64,000 nucleotides of DNA from Nelumbo lutea (taxonomy: Eukaryota; Streptophyta; Magnoliopsida; Proteales; Nelumbonaceae): the NCBI GenBank assembly GCA_022828595.1, contig JAKGHH010000002.1, forward strand, positions 66,064,383 through 66,128,382, given 5' to 3'. The translations under genes and the position numbers were made by a program. The notes beneath the pieces are model-generated. The model worked only from the letters and a program-made list of their open reading frames with translations, was not told the DNA's origin and searched no databases. Below, piece by piece: positions 1-12,235 of the stretch (position 1 is the first letter of the stretch; the number at the start of each line of letters is the position of its first letter).

Positions 1-42
1 ACAATAATTTGTAAAAATAAAAAATTCTACAAGGAGTCAAAT

Positions 43-1814
43 TCATGAATCATCTTCATGACTTTCATCATTTGCTTCGAGTGAAATGTCTAGTGTTGTA
101 TCACACCCTCCATTGCCTTGTAATCTATCTTCTGCATCTAGCCAATCCTTGAAGCAGATGCACATTTTTATGCCCTCATCATTCACACAGCTTCTTTTAT
201 CATCCAGCACCCTGATACCTACACTAAAATAAGACTCCGATAGAACTGTAAACACCAGAGGGCTTAGTAGATCACGTGCCATGGCGGCGAGAACTGGATA
301 ATTTTTCGAGTGTTCACTCTAGTAGGCTAAAATATCAAAATTATTTGATACTTCACATGAATTAGAAAAAATTGCTTGCAAATAAAAATTTAGTTCAGTA
401 AATGAACTTGTTGTAGAACTAGCTGATTTTTGTCTTCTAGTTATTAAATAAAAAAGCTGTTCTCTTCTATTACTGGGCTCAAAGTTAGAAGGAGAAGAAG
501 AAGAAGATGAACAACAACTTCAGATTCATACAAATTGTACATTTCAAACAATAAAGGGAGAAATGTTCTCTGAATATTTTTTAAATTTATTTTCATATTT
601 TCATACAAACTGTATATTCATATTTTCATAATATGTTCCAAGTAAAATATCTAAACCATCTTTCATAATCCTAGGGTCTAATATTGTAGCTAAACAATAA
701 AGGGGAGAAATGTTCTCCAAATATTTTTTAAATTTATTTCCCATAATTTCAACAATACATTGAAATTGTGCGTTATTTCTATATTTGGCAAAACAATCAC
801 TAATTACTATTAATTGATACGGTAAATTACAACTAGTTAGATAATAAATTCCAGATAATTCATTTGTTGCATCATAAAAATATTTTAAAAAATCTCTTGT
901 ACAGATTGCCACTTCCTAGTCTTCCTCAAATATCATATCATTAGTCATTTTTAAATTATAAAAATCAGAAAGAATTTATTTATGAGATATACAACTTTCT
1001 AACATAGCATAGGTAGAATTCCACCTATGCTTTACATCTAATATAAAATATTTATATTTTAAACTATAATTTTGGCATAAATATTTAAATTCTTGTTTTC
1101 TTGCCCCTGAACTTTTTATATATAGTACAATTTCTAATTTTTGAAATATGATTTGAAATAACATTCAAGGCATCTTGAAAACATAAATTTAAGATGTGAC
1201 ATGCACATCTAATATGAAATGATTTACTATTTAAGCATGGTTTTAATTGAGATTTTAAAATATTTATTGCAGAATCATTATTGCTAGAATTATCAAAACG
1301 AATCCATAAGCATGCAAAGTATTCCTAGAAACTTTTTTATATTGTGGGTTTACAGAACTACGCAACTATTTTTCTAGCTTTGGATCTTCAGCTAACATAA
1401 ATGGTTGTTCTGCATGTATAATATACTTAGAAAGTTCTAGTCTCATTTTTTTTTTGTGAATATCTATCAAAAAGTACTAAAACTACTGTCCCTCCCAATT
1501 TGTTTTTGGGTTGCTTCTCTCCCTTCATCTTCCTCTCGCTCATGTGTGAGCAGATGTCTGCTCAAATGACCTGTAACATTCTTGCTACAATAATTAAAGT
1601 ATTTCCTATATTTTTGGCAATCAGCCCTGTTCCCCTTTCCCTCAATATCCTCTATTTTGAAAACTTTCCAAATTGGGCTACTTAGCTTAGAAGCCCTCCT
1701 TTTTCCCCTAGTATCACTACTACTGGAGGTGGAAATTCCACTTCCATCGACATCAAATGCATTGGCATCAGTCTTAACGCTAATATTATCATGATGCGAT
1801 TAAATGTCATCCAT
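43..1814 (-). pseudogene. hAT transposase (RICESLEEPER-like), decayed
   Basis: This encoded the cut-and-paste transposase of the surrounding element. From the likely start codon (minus, 1814) the order is: a serine-rich leader; a BED-type zinc finger at about 1675-1530 (the finger ends TGHLSRHLLTH; the second cysteine appears as tyrosine); a HIRCACHILNL segment at about 1215-1185; KSSGARKQEF and VKHRWNSTYAMLESCI at 1120-976; FYDATNELSG and ATILDPR at 885-660; and the C-terminal dimerisation region YPVLAAMARDLLSPLV...RVLDDKR at 300-195. It ends at a stop at 43. Roughly 590 codons remain, somewhat short of the usual 650-700. Stops interrupt it: one two codons after the start methionine region (MDDI then stop), one replacing Trp in EEDWEVA (near 920), and one replacing Trp in the AYWSEH motif (near 325). 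A local duplication near 551-740 breaks the frame. It is not functional. Confidence 0.88.
530..745. repeat. Short duplication inside the hAT transposase relic
   Basis: The segment starting ATAAAGGGAGAAATGTTCTC at 551 recurs with few changes at 697, an offset of about 146 bp. Both copies encode the KKY(S/L)ENISPLYC stretch on the minus strand. The duplication post-dates the coding function, because it interrupts the reading frame of the transposase between LLGTYYENM and the acidic linker. Confidence 0.65.
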
Positions 1815-2609
1815 GGTGAACATGTTGGGGAATCGGTTTTGAGAAGGGCCGGCCATTTTTTTTTAATTCTAAAAAGATAAAAATTAATCTAATTCGACTT
1901 ACCTGGATTGCCGGTTCAAAATACCAACTTGATTTCAACGGTTGAAGCCTTTCAACGTCCAGGCTTCCCGAATTGAGATACTTGAGCTGGTTGAGCGAGC
2001 CATCTTCTTGTTGAAAGTTGAAACTTTGATAAAGTTGAGACTTCAGAATTGGAGAATGTAGAATCAAATAATCAACTAATCAGAATTTCTGAGATTGCAG
2101 ATAATTGAAACTGTACGAATATGAAAGAGAGAGACAATTAAGAGAATTGTTGAATTGGTGTGATGAGAACTGTGGAGGATAGGGCTATTTATAGGAATTG
2201 AACATAATTCAATTGCCCAAAATACCCAAAAAACTATCTATTATTTAGTTGTTTGGAGGGGTATTTTGATCATTGTAAAATTACTTATAACTTTACCCAA
2301 AATACCCCCCTAAACTAGTCGTTATCACATTGTTCGAGGAACCCTAGATGCTGTCGGAGTAAAGGATCGTCAACAAGGGCGTTCTAGTGCGTTGTAGATT
2401 CTTATCCAAGACTTGTATCATTTGATGATACCATGTGAATCGCTAGAAACATGTGAAGTGTATGGCTAACCCAATAACGAAAGTTTCGTAAGGGGACTGG
2501 AGCAGGCTACCATGAGACAAAAGATCTTCTTTCTAAAGAGATTCGATTCGGAAGTATTATATGTCCAAGGTCTAGTCATTCTTTCAACCCCCTACCCCAC
2601 AAAAAAAAA

Positions 2610-2890
2610 AGTTGAAACTAGCCCGTTGGGCTCCTTTGGGAGGGAGGCCCAACGGCTATATTCCTGGGCGGGTAGAGCGTGGCCCGTTACGGGCCTGGTG
2701 GGCTATGCCGTGCCGGCCTGTGGCGGGCCGTGCTTCATGTCGTGCCATGGGCTAGGCTGTGCCGGCACGGGGGCCAGGGGTGACACAGCACGTGGGCCAC
2801 GGGCGACACGGCACATGCTAGCCCATGGACCTCGAACCCCTAGCCCAGCACGACATGGACATCCGTGCTGGGCTGCGGGCGGCCTGGCCT
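2610..2890. repeat. GC-rich subterminal repeats of the hAT element
   Basis: About 280 bp are dominated by variants of GGCCCG, GGGCCGTG and GCACGGCAC on both strands, in sharp contrast to the AT-rich flanks. Clustered short motifs near a hAT terminus are known to bind transposase, and that role is inferred here. An open frame of 126 codons crosses the block on the plus strand, but it only reflects the lack of A/T-rich stop codons. Confidence 0.7.
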
Positions 2891-2985
2891 GATTTACACC
2901 TCTAGAGCTACCTTTGTTCCTTAGACAATTTTATTTACCCTTTCTTGGAGGGATGATGTTGTCAATGCAAGCCGCTTAGTGGGTA

Positions 2986-3369
2986 GTAAGGTATCAATGG
3001 ATTGGTTTGGATTGGACAGTTTGGATGGATTGGACAGACCAACAAGACATATTGGATTGGATCAATTCGGTCCAAAATATTTATTAGATTGGATTGGACC
3101 TTGTCCGTCCATAACAAATTTATATTGGATTGGGTTGGATTAAGCCAATATCTGGTCCATTGATATACGATAAGAATATATCATGTGTCAATGGACTGGG
3201 TTTGGGTTGAAACTAATCTGAATCAAAATGAATTTGAATAGATTGAACGGTTCAAATAGTCCAAATTGATCCAAAACATTCATTGGATTGGATTGGACCT
3301 GGTCCATTTTATAATGGACTCACATTGGACTGAATCGATTGGACCAAATCCGGTTCAAATGACACTCCA
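2986..3369. mobile_element. Non-autonomous hAT-like element, 384 bp
   Basis: The body is made of degenerate GGATTGGATTGGACC words. The left end reads GTAAGGTATCAATGG and the right end, reverse-complemented, TTGGAGTGTCATTTG, so imperfect terminal inverted repeats. Candidate 8-bp target duplications flank it: AGTGGGTA (2978-2985) and AGTGGATA (3370-3377), 7 of 8 matching. It has no coding capacity. It lies 81 bp from the hAT terminus at 2904. Confidence 0.6.
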
Positions 3370-3377
3370 AGTGGATA

Positions 3378-4919
3378 GGAAACTTTATGGATTTGTCCCG
3401 TCCGTATCAGCCCTAAATTCCAATTAGTTGACTTATCTTTTTGGTAGTTAAAAACTTGTATTAAGAGGGGCATTTTAACTAGAAAAAGGACATAAGTACT
3501 AAGGAATGCCGCATTAATCAGAATATATGCCATGAATTGCTGAGATTTTCAGCCTGAAATTTCTCCCAAGAGTCCACATTATAGGGAAAGACATGCATGT
3601 GGATGTGGATCCATTTCAAGTTCCAAACTAATACAACTCATCACATCTGCTGTGGCCAGAAAACCTTACGCTCTTTTGAGAGTTTCCTCTCAACATTTTC
3701 TCTTTATCAAAAATAACTGAATGGGGGGTAATTAGTTGTCTTGTGGACCAAATAGCCAAACCTTTCCCCATTCAGCCATCTTCTTTGGGCTTGTTTGGGA
3801 GGGCAGAGCTGAAGATTCAATTAAACTGGTTCAGTTGCTTTGAAACGCTCTGGATAAGCTGTTCAAACTTCAAAGAGGCTGAAGTGATAACCAATCCCTC
3901 AGAGAGAGTTTATAGGTTGTTTGCATACACCTTTATACTGGAAGGGATGTATCAATACTTTGAACTTTGCATTCTTTTTTTTTAATTATTATTTTTTTAA
4001 TTTCACAAGGGATATTTTATGTTATTTAATTATTAAAAAAAGTGTTTTTAATAAAAATACATTAAAATTAACATATCGTTGACTAAGATCATCCAACTTG
4101 CAGAAAGTCTAGACTAATGGATTGGTTTTCTATTCTTTAAATGTGACAAATCATCCAGATAAACTCTTGGCTCTTTTAGACTTCATGTCTCTTATTTGCA
4201 GAAAAAGGGAAGAAAAAAAAAACCCTTGACGGATGCCGTGATTTTTTGGCATTATTGGAAAATGATTGAAAATATGGAGCAATAAAGAAGGAACCAGTCC
4301 AAACTTAGTTTGTTTTTGATGGTTACTTTTTGAATTAAAACCTGGAACATCGGATGGATAGCTATCTCACTCATGGGAGACCTTAACAGAGCATATGGCT
4401 GGCATGGACTGGAAAGGAATTCAAATGCTTCCCTAATTGAAGTCATCTCGTTCCCACACTTGTGGAATTGCAAATTCCCATTTGTCTAGACTCTAGCCTT
4501 GTTTTTGTCATTTAACATGACCGATTAATTACAGTCGTGTGAATTCTAAGTTGGAATTCATTGACACTATTAGCCATCTTCTCTCTCTGTTATCATGAAT
4601 TTCCTTTTGCCCTAATCCGATTCGATTCCTAGCATCAAATGCTTCCAGGCGGTAGTTTGATGGCTTTTCGGCAGTCACCTTAAAATTTTATCAATGAAAA
4701 ACCGTAGAAGAGCAAAACATATAGGGAGCGACTAGACCCAACCCTTAAAAAGAAAGGAAAAAGACAACTATTTCACCAGAGCCACATATCGGCCCAAATC
4801 ATCTTCCCGGATCATTTTTGTAGTTGAAATCCCATATCATTCTTGTTCATATACACATTATAAGAACCACATTCAGCACCCATATTGATTTATAGAAAAT
4901 TTAAGGAAAGAAAAAAATG
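3378..4919. other. Stretch without recognisable gene
   Basis: AT-rich non-coding sequence. Short open frames here show no domain, codon bias or relative in the window. An oligo-T/A-rich tract lies near 3970-4040. I see no promoter, RNA gene or repeat boundary I can support. Confidence 0.5.
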
Positions 4920-5835
4920 AAACTATAATCACCATGACTCTTGGTGGTTGGTCGAGTCCCCGAAGGTTCAAGGAGATAATGGGGAAAAGAGGGGAAGAGA
5001 GGAGGGGAGGGAGAGATCTCCTTGAGAAACCATAGGGTTAAGGTTATGTGGTAGTTTAATCTGGAAGGAGAGTTGTTCTCCCATTTTATGGAGAGGACCT
5101 CAAGGCTTGAAGGAAAATGATTTAAAAGGAGATCTTTCCTATTAAAAAAAGAGATTTCTATCTTTATATCAGCTTTTAAGGGAACACCGTCGGGATTCAC
5201 CACATGCCCAACGAGATCCTTCAAAAGTAAAGTTCATTTTCTCCTAAAGGTTCTCGCGTGACATGTGCAGGCTACGCCCCCTTACGGGTTTCCCTATGGC
5301 TACATGTTAAGAACAAGATTTGAATCTAACTAGCATGCATGGGTGTTTGCTCGATCGCCTTAGGGATGCCTTATCATAGCTCGTTGTGACCAGAAGGAAT
5401 GCTAATCTCCCGTAGGCAAGTGTCGTTGCCCTTAGGGCCTGTCCACCATTCATTACAACATGGACTGTTGTTTCATGTCCATCGCAAAGTGTTAGTTGTT
5501 TATTGGGTTTGTCTTAGGCTGACGATATTATTTTATGTCCATCACAAGCTTCGGGTGACATTCATTGCTCATTGCAGGTCTCAAGAGGTGTTTTATGCTC
5601 ATCACAGGTATTGGATGGCTCTTTGTACTCATCGCAAATCCTAGAAAGCATTTCATGCCCATCGCACATCCCAAGTGGCTTTGTGTGCTCAACGCAAGTG
5701 TATGAGCTTTCCATCATTTAGATAGAGTGTTTCTATACTGTTGGGGGGGTATCCCAATTGAGATTCCTCTATATAGTTTTCCTTTGGCATCATCGTCATA
5801 ATCTTGGTGATGGTAAACTCCATGTACTTATAGAA
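4920..5835. repeat. Unclassified 0.9 kb dispersed repeat, copy 1
   Basis: This block aligns along its whole length, in the same orientation, with 28060-28975. Shared landmarks include GGTTGGTCGAGTC (copy 2 TCAAGTC) near the start, the purine-rich GGGGAAGAGAGGAGGGGAGG stretch, CTTACGGGTTTCCCT, GATCGCCTTAGGGATGCC and the common tail near ATGGTAAAC. The last third (about 5460-5715) is a degenerate tandem array with a period of roughly 36 bp built on TTTTATGTCCATCGCAAG and TTCATGCCCATCGCA. No transposase or polymerase frame is present. It could be a solo LTR or another non-coding element. I cannot place it in a named family. Confidence 0.7.
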
Positions 5836-7380
5836 ACAAATTTCAATTTTTTAAGAAAAAATGACAATACAAAATGAATTATAGGGATAATATGGACTAG
5901 GGGACCATGAAAGTTATTCATTTTTTAAATTTATGCAAAAAAAAAAAACTTGAAAACTAACGCTACTTATGTAAATGCCAAAATGGATTTGGGACCCTAT
6001 CAAGCTCTAATCTGCATCTCCTGTCCACAACGATCCTACCCACACTTACCCATAGGACACTACAGCTGTATATTGGGAAAATTTCCCCTTGAATGATAAC
6101 ATATAAATACTGAAGATATTCCCAATGCACAACTATAGTGTCTTGTGGGTAGGTGTAGATAAGATCCTTATGGGTAAGATATCTGAGCGGAACTATCGTA
6201 GCCCTAACTTGGTGCCACATAGAATCAAATGCACACGTGGTGAAAAAAGGGTAACTTTGCATGTAGACAAAAGTAAAAGAAAATGGTGGATTTGTATTGT
6301 CCTTGTTTTGCTTCTCAAAACACATGGTATTAAATATTAATCTTCAATGATGAATTAATAGTATCAATTTGTCCAAATTGGAATTTCAATAAGATCTGGT
6401 CTTGTTGATCCAAATTCACTTTGTTAAATGAATGATTAAAATATCAATGCAATGAGGCATATCAATATCCGTATTAATGTAATCAGATATATATATACAT
6501 ACACTAATAAAATAGCCTTTATATATTTGAATTTTTAGAGAATTAAAGATGTGGGGCCGAACCCTATAATGATTATAGAATAAAAGAATAAAAAATAAAT
6601 AAATAAAGATATCAATAATGTTGATATTTAACTGATACCTAGTTTTAAACAAATATATCGATAGTTTAATCCTTACTACATCAAATATAAATCCATTCCA
6701 ATCCAATTGCATATAATCCGTGTATAAGCACTTGTTTTGAATGTTATATATTTGTTAATGTGTCATAGGTTAAATCCTTTTTAGGTCTTTCAATTCGTAG
6801 TTTATGGTATACCATATTTAATTTATTTCTACTTCATTTAATTATATATTTGTTAATGATATACAATCAGATCGGGGACGGTAGGATAAGACTAGAGTTC
6901 ACGAATAACATCACAAACCTAACTTTCGACTATAATGTAATGTGGTCAGTACCAAAAGGCAATTTTTAGTATTAATAAATAATGTTCCCTTTGGTAAGCT
7001 TCTTAAAATTTATTAATGCATTGACAATTCTGGACCACTGATTGAAACGTACTATCAGTCCAAAAGATTTTCTGTCAATCATAGACCGGTTCTTGGTCAA
7101 GAGAATTGGTTTACTCCATTGAATGGTCAAGTTGCTTAACCATGAAACTGTGTTTTTGGTATTATATATTACACCTGACGGGGGATATATTAAGGGTAGG
7201 ATGGTGTACAGAGCAAGGTGCATGTAAGATCTATTGACCTTAATACTGCAGTCAGATCTATTGACCTTACACCTCCATATGAGTGGCCATTTCAGCTATT
7301 GGGCCATTGCCTGTTTAATAATAATGAACTGCCGGTTCCAGAAGCCAGCTAAAGCACTTGGCTTTCAACTTAGTTTTTAT
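5836..7380. other. AT-rich stretch without recognisable gene
   Basis: Non-coding. A short segment near 6020-6180 carries two inverted versions of a TTGTGGGTAGGTGT...CTTATGGGTA motif that also appears near 22065-22105 and 48455-48500, so it is probably a small dispersed-repeat remnant. The frames on both strands here are low-complexity and overlap each other. I do not regard them as genes. Confidence 0.45.
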
Positions 7381-7678
7381 GATTTTGAAAATCGGACTGG
7401 ACCGGATGGCTCAGGAACCGATCAGGTAATTGGTTCTGTTTTGTCCTAAAATCATTCCTGTGTTAAAAACTATTCAATTGGTCAGTGATTCACTGATCCC
7501 AACGGTTGAACTGTCAATTAGTTGACTCAGATAATGGTTTTGGCTATTTTTTATATTAATTATTTTTATTTTTTAAATCACAACGGGCCATCTGTTCAAA
7601 CCAAACGATCAGATTATTCAATCCTTGAGAATCAGTGGTTAGAATGATTTCGTGTCTGGTCCAATTTTTAAAACCTTA
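7381..7678. mobile_element. Non-autonomous hAT MITE, family H1, 298 bp
   Basis: The ends match the family also seen at 8453 and 11173. The left end is GATTTTGAAAATCGGACTGG and the right end is CCAATTTTTAAAACCTTA, an imperfect TTTTAAAA-type inverted repeat. Flanking 8-mers are GTTTTTAT (7373-7380) and ATTTTTAT (7679-7686), 7 of 8 identical, as expected for a hAT target duplication. The interior has ACCGGAT/ACCGATCAGG-type words and no coding capacity. Confidence 0.7.
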
Positions 7679-7686
7679 ATTTTTAT

Positions 7687-8452
7687 ATATGGTCAAAATT
7701 TCGACCAATTAATCACCTAAAGACTTTACATGATTTATATACTTATGGTTCACATTTCATAAGGTATACTTTTATATTAAAATTTCCTGGTGCAGCTCGT
7801 GCGCCATAGATATTCAAGAACATTTATTTTTGGATTTTTTTTTTGAAAATCCAAAAGGAGATATATGTATCTATATTTTTTTTCATGGGGGTTACATAAT
7901 AGTGGGCAGTCCATTCCCACGTGGACCTAATGTGAGAAATTCCTATGTAAAATTTCAGGATAAAAGAGAAAATAATTAAACTCGACAAGAATATATATAC
8001 ATGGAATAGAAAAGTTTGATCATGTTACTTAAAGTTAAAGTTGGACGGTGGAGAAAATTATAACTCTTCCAAAGCTAAATAAGGAGTAATTTCGATTGTT
8101 AAAAAGCATCCAAATCATACTGACGGTCCATTCTAACTTAAAAATTTAAAAATTAAAAAATAATAAAAATAAAAAATGGTCAAAAATCATTGTTTGAATT
8201 AAATAGATCGACAGTTTAATTCTTCAGGTTAATGGTTTTTGGCAACCAATTGTCTAAAGGATTTCTGGGCCAAATAATCTAACCATCTAAGTCAATGACA
8301 ATTTGGAGACACTATCTGAACGTTAACTGCAATTATGGGTTTTCTAACCCTATATTAACCCTTAGTCTAGTGTTTTAAACCAAATACCAATTGGCGTGTT
8401 CACATTTTATTTTGGGGTCTCCAGATTGTCCGGTGACTACTGATGTATTCAC
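7687..8452. other. AT-rich stretch between two hAT elements
   Basis: No gene, RNA or clean repeat boundary. It includes a 22-bp-scale AT-rich run near 8140-8175. Words such as GGTCAAAAATCATTG and TTAGTCTAGTGTTTTAAACC hint at older decayed hAT sequence, but I could not find paired ends. Confidence 0.4.
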
Positions 8453-9587
8453 CATGATTTTTAAAACTGGACCGGACTGAATGGTCGGACCAGAAAAATC
8501 GATAACCGTTTAGCCCCAGGTCCGGTTATACTATAAACCGTTATTTAGTAAATAACCATTGAAAAAGTCAAAAAAAACCTCTGACTCGGGTGATCGAACC
8601 GATAAACAGTTCGACCCGGACAGCGGTTCGCGGGTAGCCAAATTCATTTTCGTTTTCGTTCTAACCCTTCCAAGTTCCAGCCTTCCTTCTCATACTCCGA
8701 CGGCGCAACCGACGACCTACAGCAGCCACGACCCGATGTCGACCGATGATCCAACCACAACCAACGTCGACCAATGGTGAACCACAACGATCGGCGACTG
8801 CCGTCCGGATTTCCTTCCTCAAAAGGTTTCTTTATCTACGGCACAGCACCAAGGAGCAGCGGCGGATTTCCTTCCTCTTGTAATCAGTAGCAACAAGGAG
8901 CAGGGGCCGTCGGCGATTTTGCAGCAGCGGCTGGCGATTTTGCAGCGGCGGATTTCGTTCCTCTTGTAATCAGCAGCAAGAAGGAGCAATAAGGAGCAGC
9001 GAAGGTTGGCGATTTTGCAGCAGCGGCTGTCGAAGGAGCACATCTACTCTGCTTTGTGAGCAGCGAGAACAGTTTCGTTGCTCCTCCTCGCTCCTCTCCT
9101 TCCCATCTCTCCATTTATTTTACCTGATTCTAGTTCTCATTCTCATTCTCCCTCATCCTCTTGCTTTTATTTTATTGTTTTTTTTAACTTTCTCCATCCC
9201 TGTTACAAAGAACAGAGGCTGTCGGCTCCACTGTTTATCACAGTGAAGAAGAAGAAGAGAGAACAGAAGATGGTCATTTTTTGAATAGTTTTATTCTTCT
9301 GTTTTACTTTTCTGTATTTTTTGAATCTTCTTGTGTTTTTTTCAGTATTTTTAAGATTTTTTTTGTATTTTAATTATATATTTTTCATGTGTTTTGTACT
9401 GTATTATTTTTGTTTATATAGTTTTATTTTCTGTATTTTTTTTATTTTTATTTAATTTTATGTTATTTTTTATTTTAATTTATTTATAACATCATGAATC
9501 AAACTATTCAATCTAAACAGTTGAACCGGTTAACCAAAAACCGGTCCCCTGACCGTTTCTGTTTCCGATTCGTTTTTAAAACCCTTG
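8453..9587. mobile_element. Longer non-autonomous hAT element, family H1, 1135 bp
   Basis: A perfect 8-bp target duplication GTATTCAC lies at 8445-8452 and 9588-9595. The element starts CATGATTTTTAAAACTGG and ends GTTTTTAAAACCCTTG, so the termini are inverted versions of CA(T/A)G(A/G)(T/G)TTTT. The interior differs from its 0.3 kb relatives. It contains a moderately GC-rich segment (8620-8780), a 250-bp zone of repeated GGCGATTTTGCAGCAGCGGC and AAGGAGCA units (8825-9050), and a T-rich tract (9290-9480). No transposase motif remains. The open frames across the repeat zone follow from the repeat units and are not genes. Confidence 0.85.
8825..9050. repeat. Short tandem repeats inside the 8453-9587 element
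   Basis: GGCGATTTTGCAGCAGCGGC-like units occur near 8910, 8931 and 9007. They are interleaved with GGCGGATTTCCTTCCTCTTG/GGCGGATTTCGTTCCTCTTG (8862, 8946) and CAGCAACAAGGAGCA/CAGCAAGAAGGAGCA units, giving a nested array with periods of about 21 and 84 bp. Confidence 0.7.
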
Positions 9588-11172
9588 GTATTCACATTTT
9601 CTTTGAAGAATATATGAAACTTATCTTTGGCTGCCATGGTAATGGTTGGCGACTTCAAGCAAATAATGGTTTTAAGAAAGGAGCATTTCGAATTGCATAT
9701 TTTTCGAAAAAATACAAAAAAATGAAATAATCCGGACAAAAAATGTATGACACACAAAGGTACGAAGAAAAAACAAAAAATCGAAATAATTCTTTGTTCT
9801 TGTTTCCTAATTGTACATGAACTTCTTATCTTTTTGCCGTTTTGCCAAGTTGGTGTGCAGACTGATTCCTCACCACCCAAAGGTATGCAGAAAAAACAAA
9901 AATAAATAAATAATGCTAAGATAATATACCTTTCATTATAGGCAGATAAGGTACAATGTCCTTGAAACCCCACCCCAAAAAGTAAATATATAAAAACCTA
10001 GCTCTATTAATTCCAATGCATAGTATCATCTTCATTCTTGACTTTACTCAAACTTCTATAAATTCAACATAAAATCATGTATATACAAAGAAAAATTAAT
10101 AATATATTTTGCATCAATTTTATTTTTTTTACAAAATTATCTACGTAGCTTATTAATAAGAGTTGAAAAAGGGTAATATTTTTCTATGCTAGGGCATCAG
10201 ACAAATGATGTATATATTTGATATATGCAGTAATGGGTTCTTTAATTTAGAAAAGAAAAGGGATTATATTTTTTCTACCATCCAAATGCATGCACAACAA
10301 ATTAAAATATATTTTAATTTCCTAGGTACTGTGGGTCGTAATGTTACCTTTAATTGATACAAGTAAATTGAAGGGTCTAAGTTGGACTTAGTTGAAAGCT
10401 TGTCAGATCTCTTGGTTCAATGACGGTTTGTTGTGATTATTTCATAGGTCCATGGAAGAGTGGACTTAAACACATCTAAATATATATAAAGTATATATTT
10501 GCCTTAGTTTTGATGCATTATTCAATTTAAACTTAATTATATTATGTTAACTTATATCTTTATTTCCGCTTGCATGTTTAGAGAAAGCTTTACTCTCTTT
10601 CATAGAATATTACACTTTTATTATAATTTATAATCATTGCAAGCAATTTATTTTATTAATTTTGTATTCCTCTGCTATTACACCTCATCTCTATTTTATT
10701 GCTCTCTCTTTGGTTCAACATAATATACATAGCATGCCACGTGGCTATAAGAAATAAGGCTGGTAAAAACTTTTTGGTAGACTATTTCCTTGTTGTAATG
10801 GAACAATATTCCAGAATTCATCATTTGATAAACTGAAATACAAAATAATGCCACTTCTTGCTTCCTAATGTCAGGAATTTTTTTACTTGATTTTAACCAT
10901 ATTTTTACTTATTTTTACAATGTTTTTACTACAGTTTTCAACTTTCCACACATATTCTACTAGTGGCATGAAGAAGATAGTTCTTTTATGTTTTTTCTTT
11001 ATTTAACATCACCATGCTCCTCCATATAAATGCACTGCACGTGCAAATCACGCACGCTGGACCTATCCAATCTAGTAATATTAAGTGGATGGTAGGCTCA
11101 TAAATAGATTTGAAAAGAAGTCATGCACTCATGCTTGAGCTGGTTATTACATTGAATAAATTAGAAAAAATC
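9588..11172. other. AT-rich stretch without recognisable gene
   Basis: One imperfect direct repeat is visible: CAAAGGTACGAAGAAAAAAC near 9758 and CAAAGGTATGCAGAAAAAAC near 9880. The long minus-strand frame across 9530-9973 shows no domain and is built on this A/T-rich repeat. The remainder (10000-11160) is non-coding, with a CACGTG-like word near 11040 but no gene near enough to give it meaning. Confidence 0.45.
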
Positions 11173-11461
11173 TTGGTTTTCAAAATCGGATTGGATCATA
11201 TGGTTGGACTGAAAAAATCGAAAGTCTATCAGGTGATTGGTTCCACTTTACCTCACAACCGTTATTTTGTCAAAACCGTTGATTTGGTCAGTAAATTATT
11301 GATTCGGGCGATTAAGTCGTTCAAACCGTTCAATGATTTTGATCGTTTTTAATTTTTTTTGTCAGAATGGGTCATTTGTTCAATTCAAATGGTCGGATCG
11401 ATTGACCCGAGAACCAGACCCCTGACCAATTTGTTGTCTGATTCAATTTTAAAAACCTTAG
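11173..11461. mobile_element. Non-autonomous hAT MITE, family H1, 289 bp
   Basis: A perfect 8-bp target duplication AAAAAATC lies at 11165-11172 and 11462-11469. The element starts TTGGTTTTCAAAATCGG and ends CAATTTTAAAAACCTTAG. Length and interior (ACCGTT, GGTCGGATCGATTGACC words) match the 7381-7678 copy. The 80-codon frame across it is incidental. Confidence 0.85.
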
Positions 11462-11469
11462 AAAAAATC

Positions 11470-12235
11470 TATAATGCTAGAAAGATATGATACCAAAGTA
11501 CTTTCACCAATCAAAAATTTTCGTGGAATGCTAAATATTATGACCATTGTTGTATACTTAATTTTGTTATCTACTATCAGCCAAAAACAATGGGGTTTTT
11601 ACTATTCAATCCACCCCTGGAAATCTTAATTGCACTGTACAAGTTGGATGAATCCTGACCTTAGATCAATGTCAAATTCATGGACAAGATGTAGTTTATA
11701 AGGGACTACTAATAGATTAAGAGAAGGCTATAATTTCATATTTCTGAGATGGAGTGCAGTTTAATTATCCCAAAAACAACACATTAACATTCTAATAGTG
11801 CGGATTCCAGTAGCACATTAGGAACACATCTCCTCGTGAATGTAAAAATTTTCCTTGACAATAAATCCCATCAGTCTTGGCTCATATAATGGTGCATATA
11901 GAGCTGCCAATGGGTTGGATCTGTCCTTTCTCTGGATTAATAATTATATTTGATTTTTTAGTTCTTGTTTGTTTAAAACTGATCAAGACCCAAACTGATT
12001 ATTGAATTAATAATATATAAATATTTTCAAAAACTTTTTTTTTATAATTTTTATTATATTTTATGTCTTAATAAAAGATAATTTTGATAGATAATATATA
12101 AAATAATTTTATTTAAAACACTTGATTTATTAACGTATAAAAGATTTACTTATTTTAAATGAATAAACAATTTACTATTTTACTGTCATTTTTATTGATA
12201 TTATATTATCAAAATAAAATTTCAAATTATTATTA
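11470..12235. other. AT-rich stretch upstream of the NAC gene region
   Basis: Non-coding. The AT content is highest between 12000 and 12235, then drops abruptly where the GC-richer NAC upstream region starts. No repeat boundary was found. Confidence 0.45.

Larger units (their letters stand above)
1..2904 (-). mobile_element. hAT-superfamily DNA transposon, left end outside the window
   Basis: The element reads on the minus strand. Its transposase relic fills 43-1814 and its 5' terminal region runs to 2904. The terminus, read on the minus strand from 2904, is TAGAGGTGTAAATCAGGCC. This is close to the TAGGGGTGTAAAT-type ends common in plant hAT elements. Inside the terminus, about 2610-2890, lies a block of repeated GGCCCG/GGCACGG-like words, far richer in GC than its surroundings, which is typical of subterminal transposase-binding repeats. 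The other terminus and the target duplication cannot be checked because the window starts inside the element. The superfamily call is firm from the protein. The exact boundary rests on the terminal motif. Confidence 0.85.

Noticed and set aside
2512..2892. 126-codon plus-strand frame
   Set aside because: It runs through the GC-rich subterminal repeats of the hAT element. Its Gly/Ala/Pro/Arg/His composition follows from the repeat words, and no domain is visible.
9530..9973. 147-codon minus-strand frame
   Set aside because: It spans the end of a hAT element and its flank with an internal repeat. A frame that crosses a mobile-element boundary is unlikely to be an ancestral gene.
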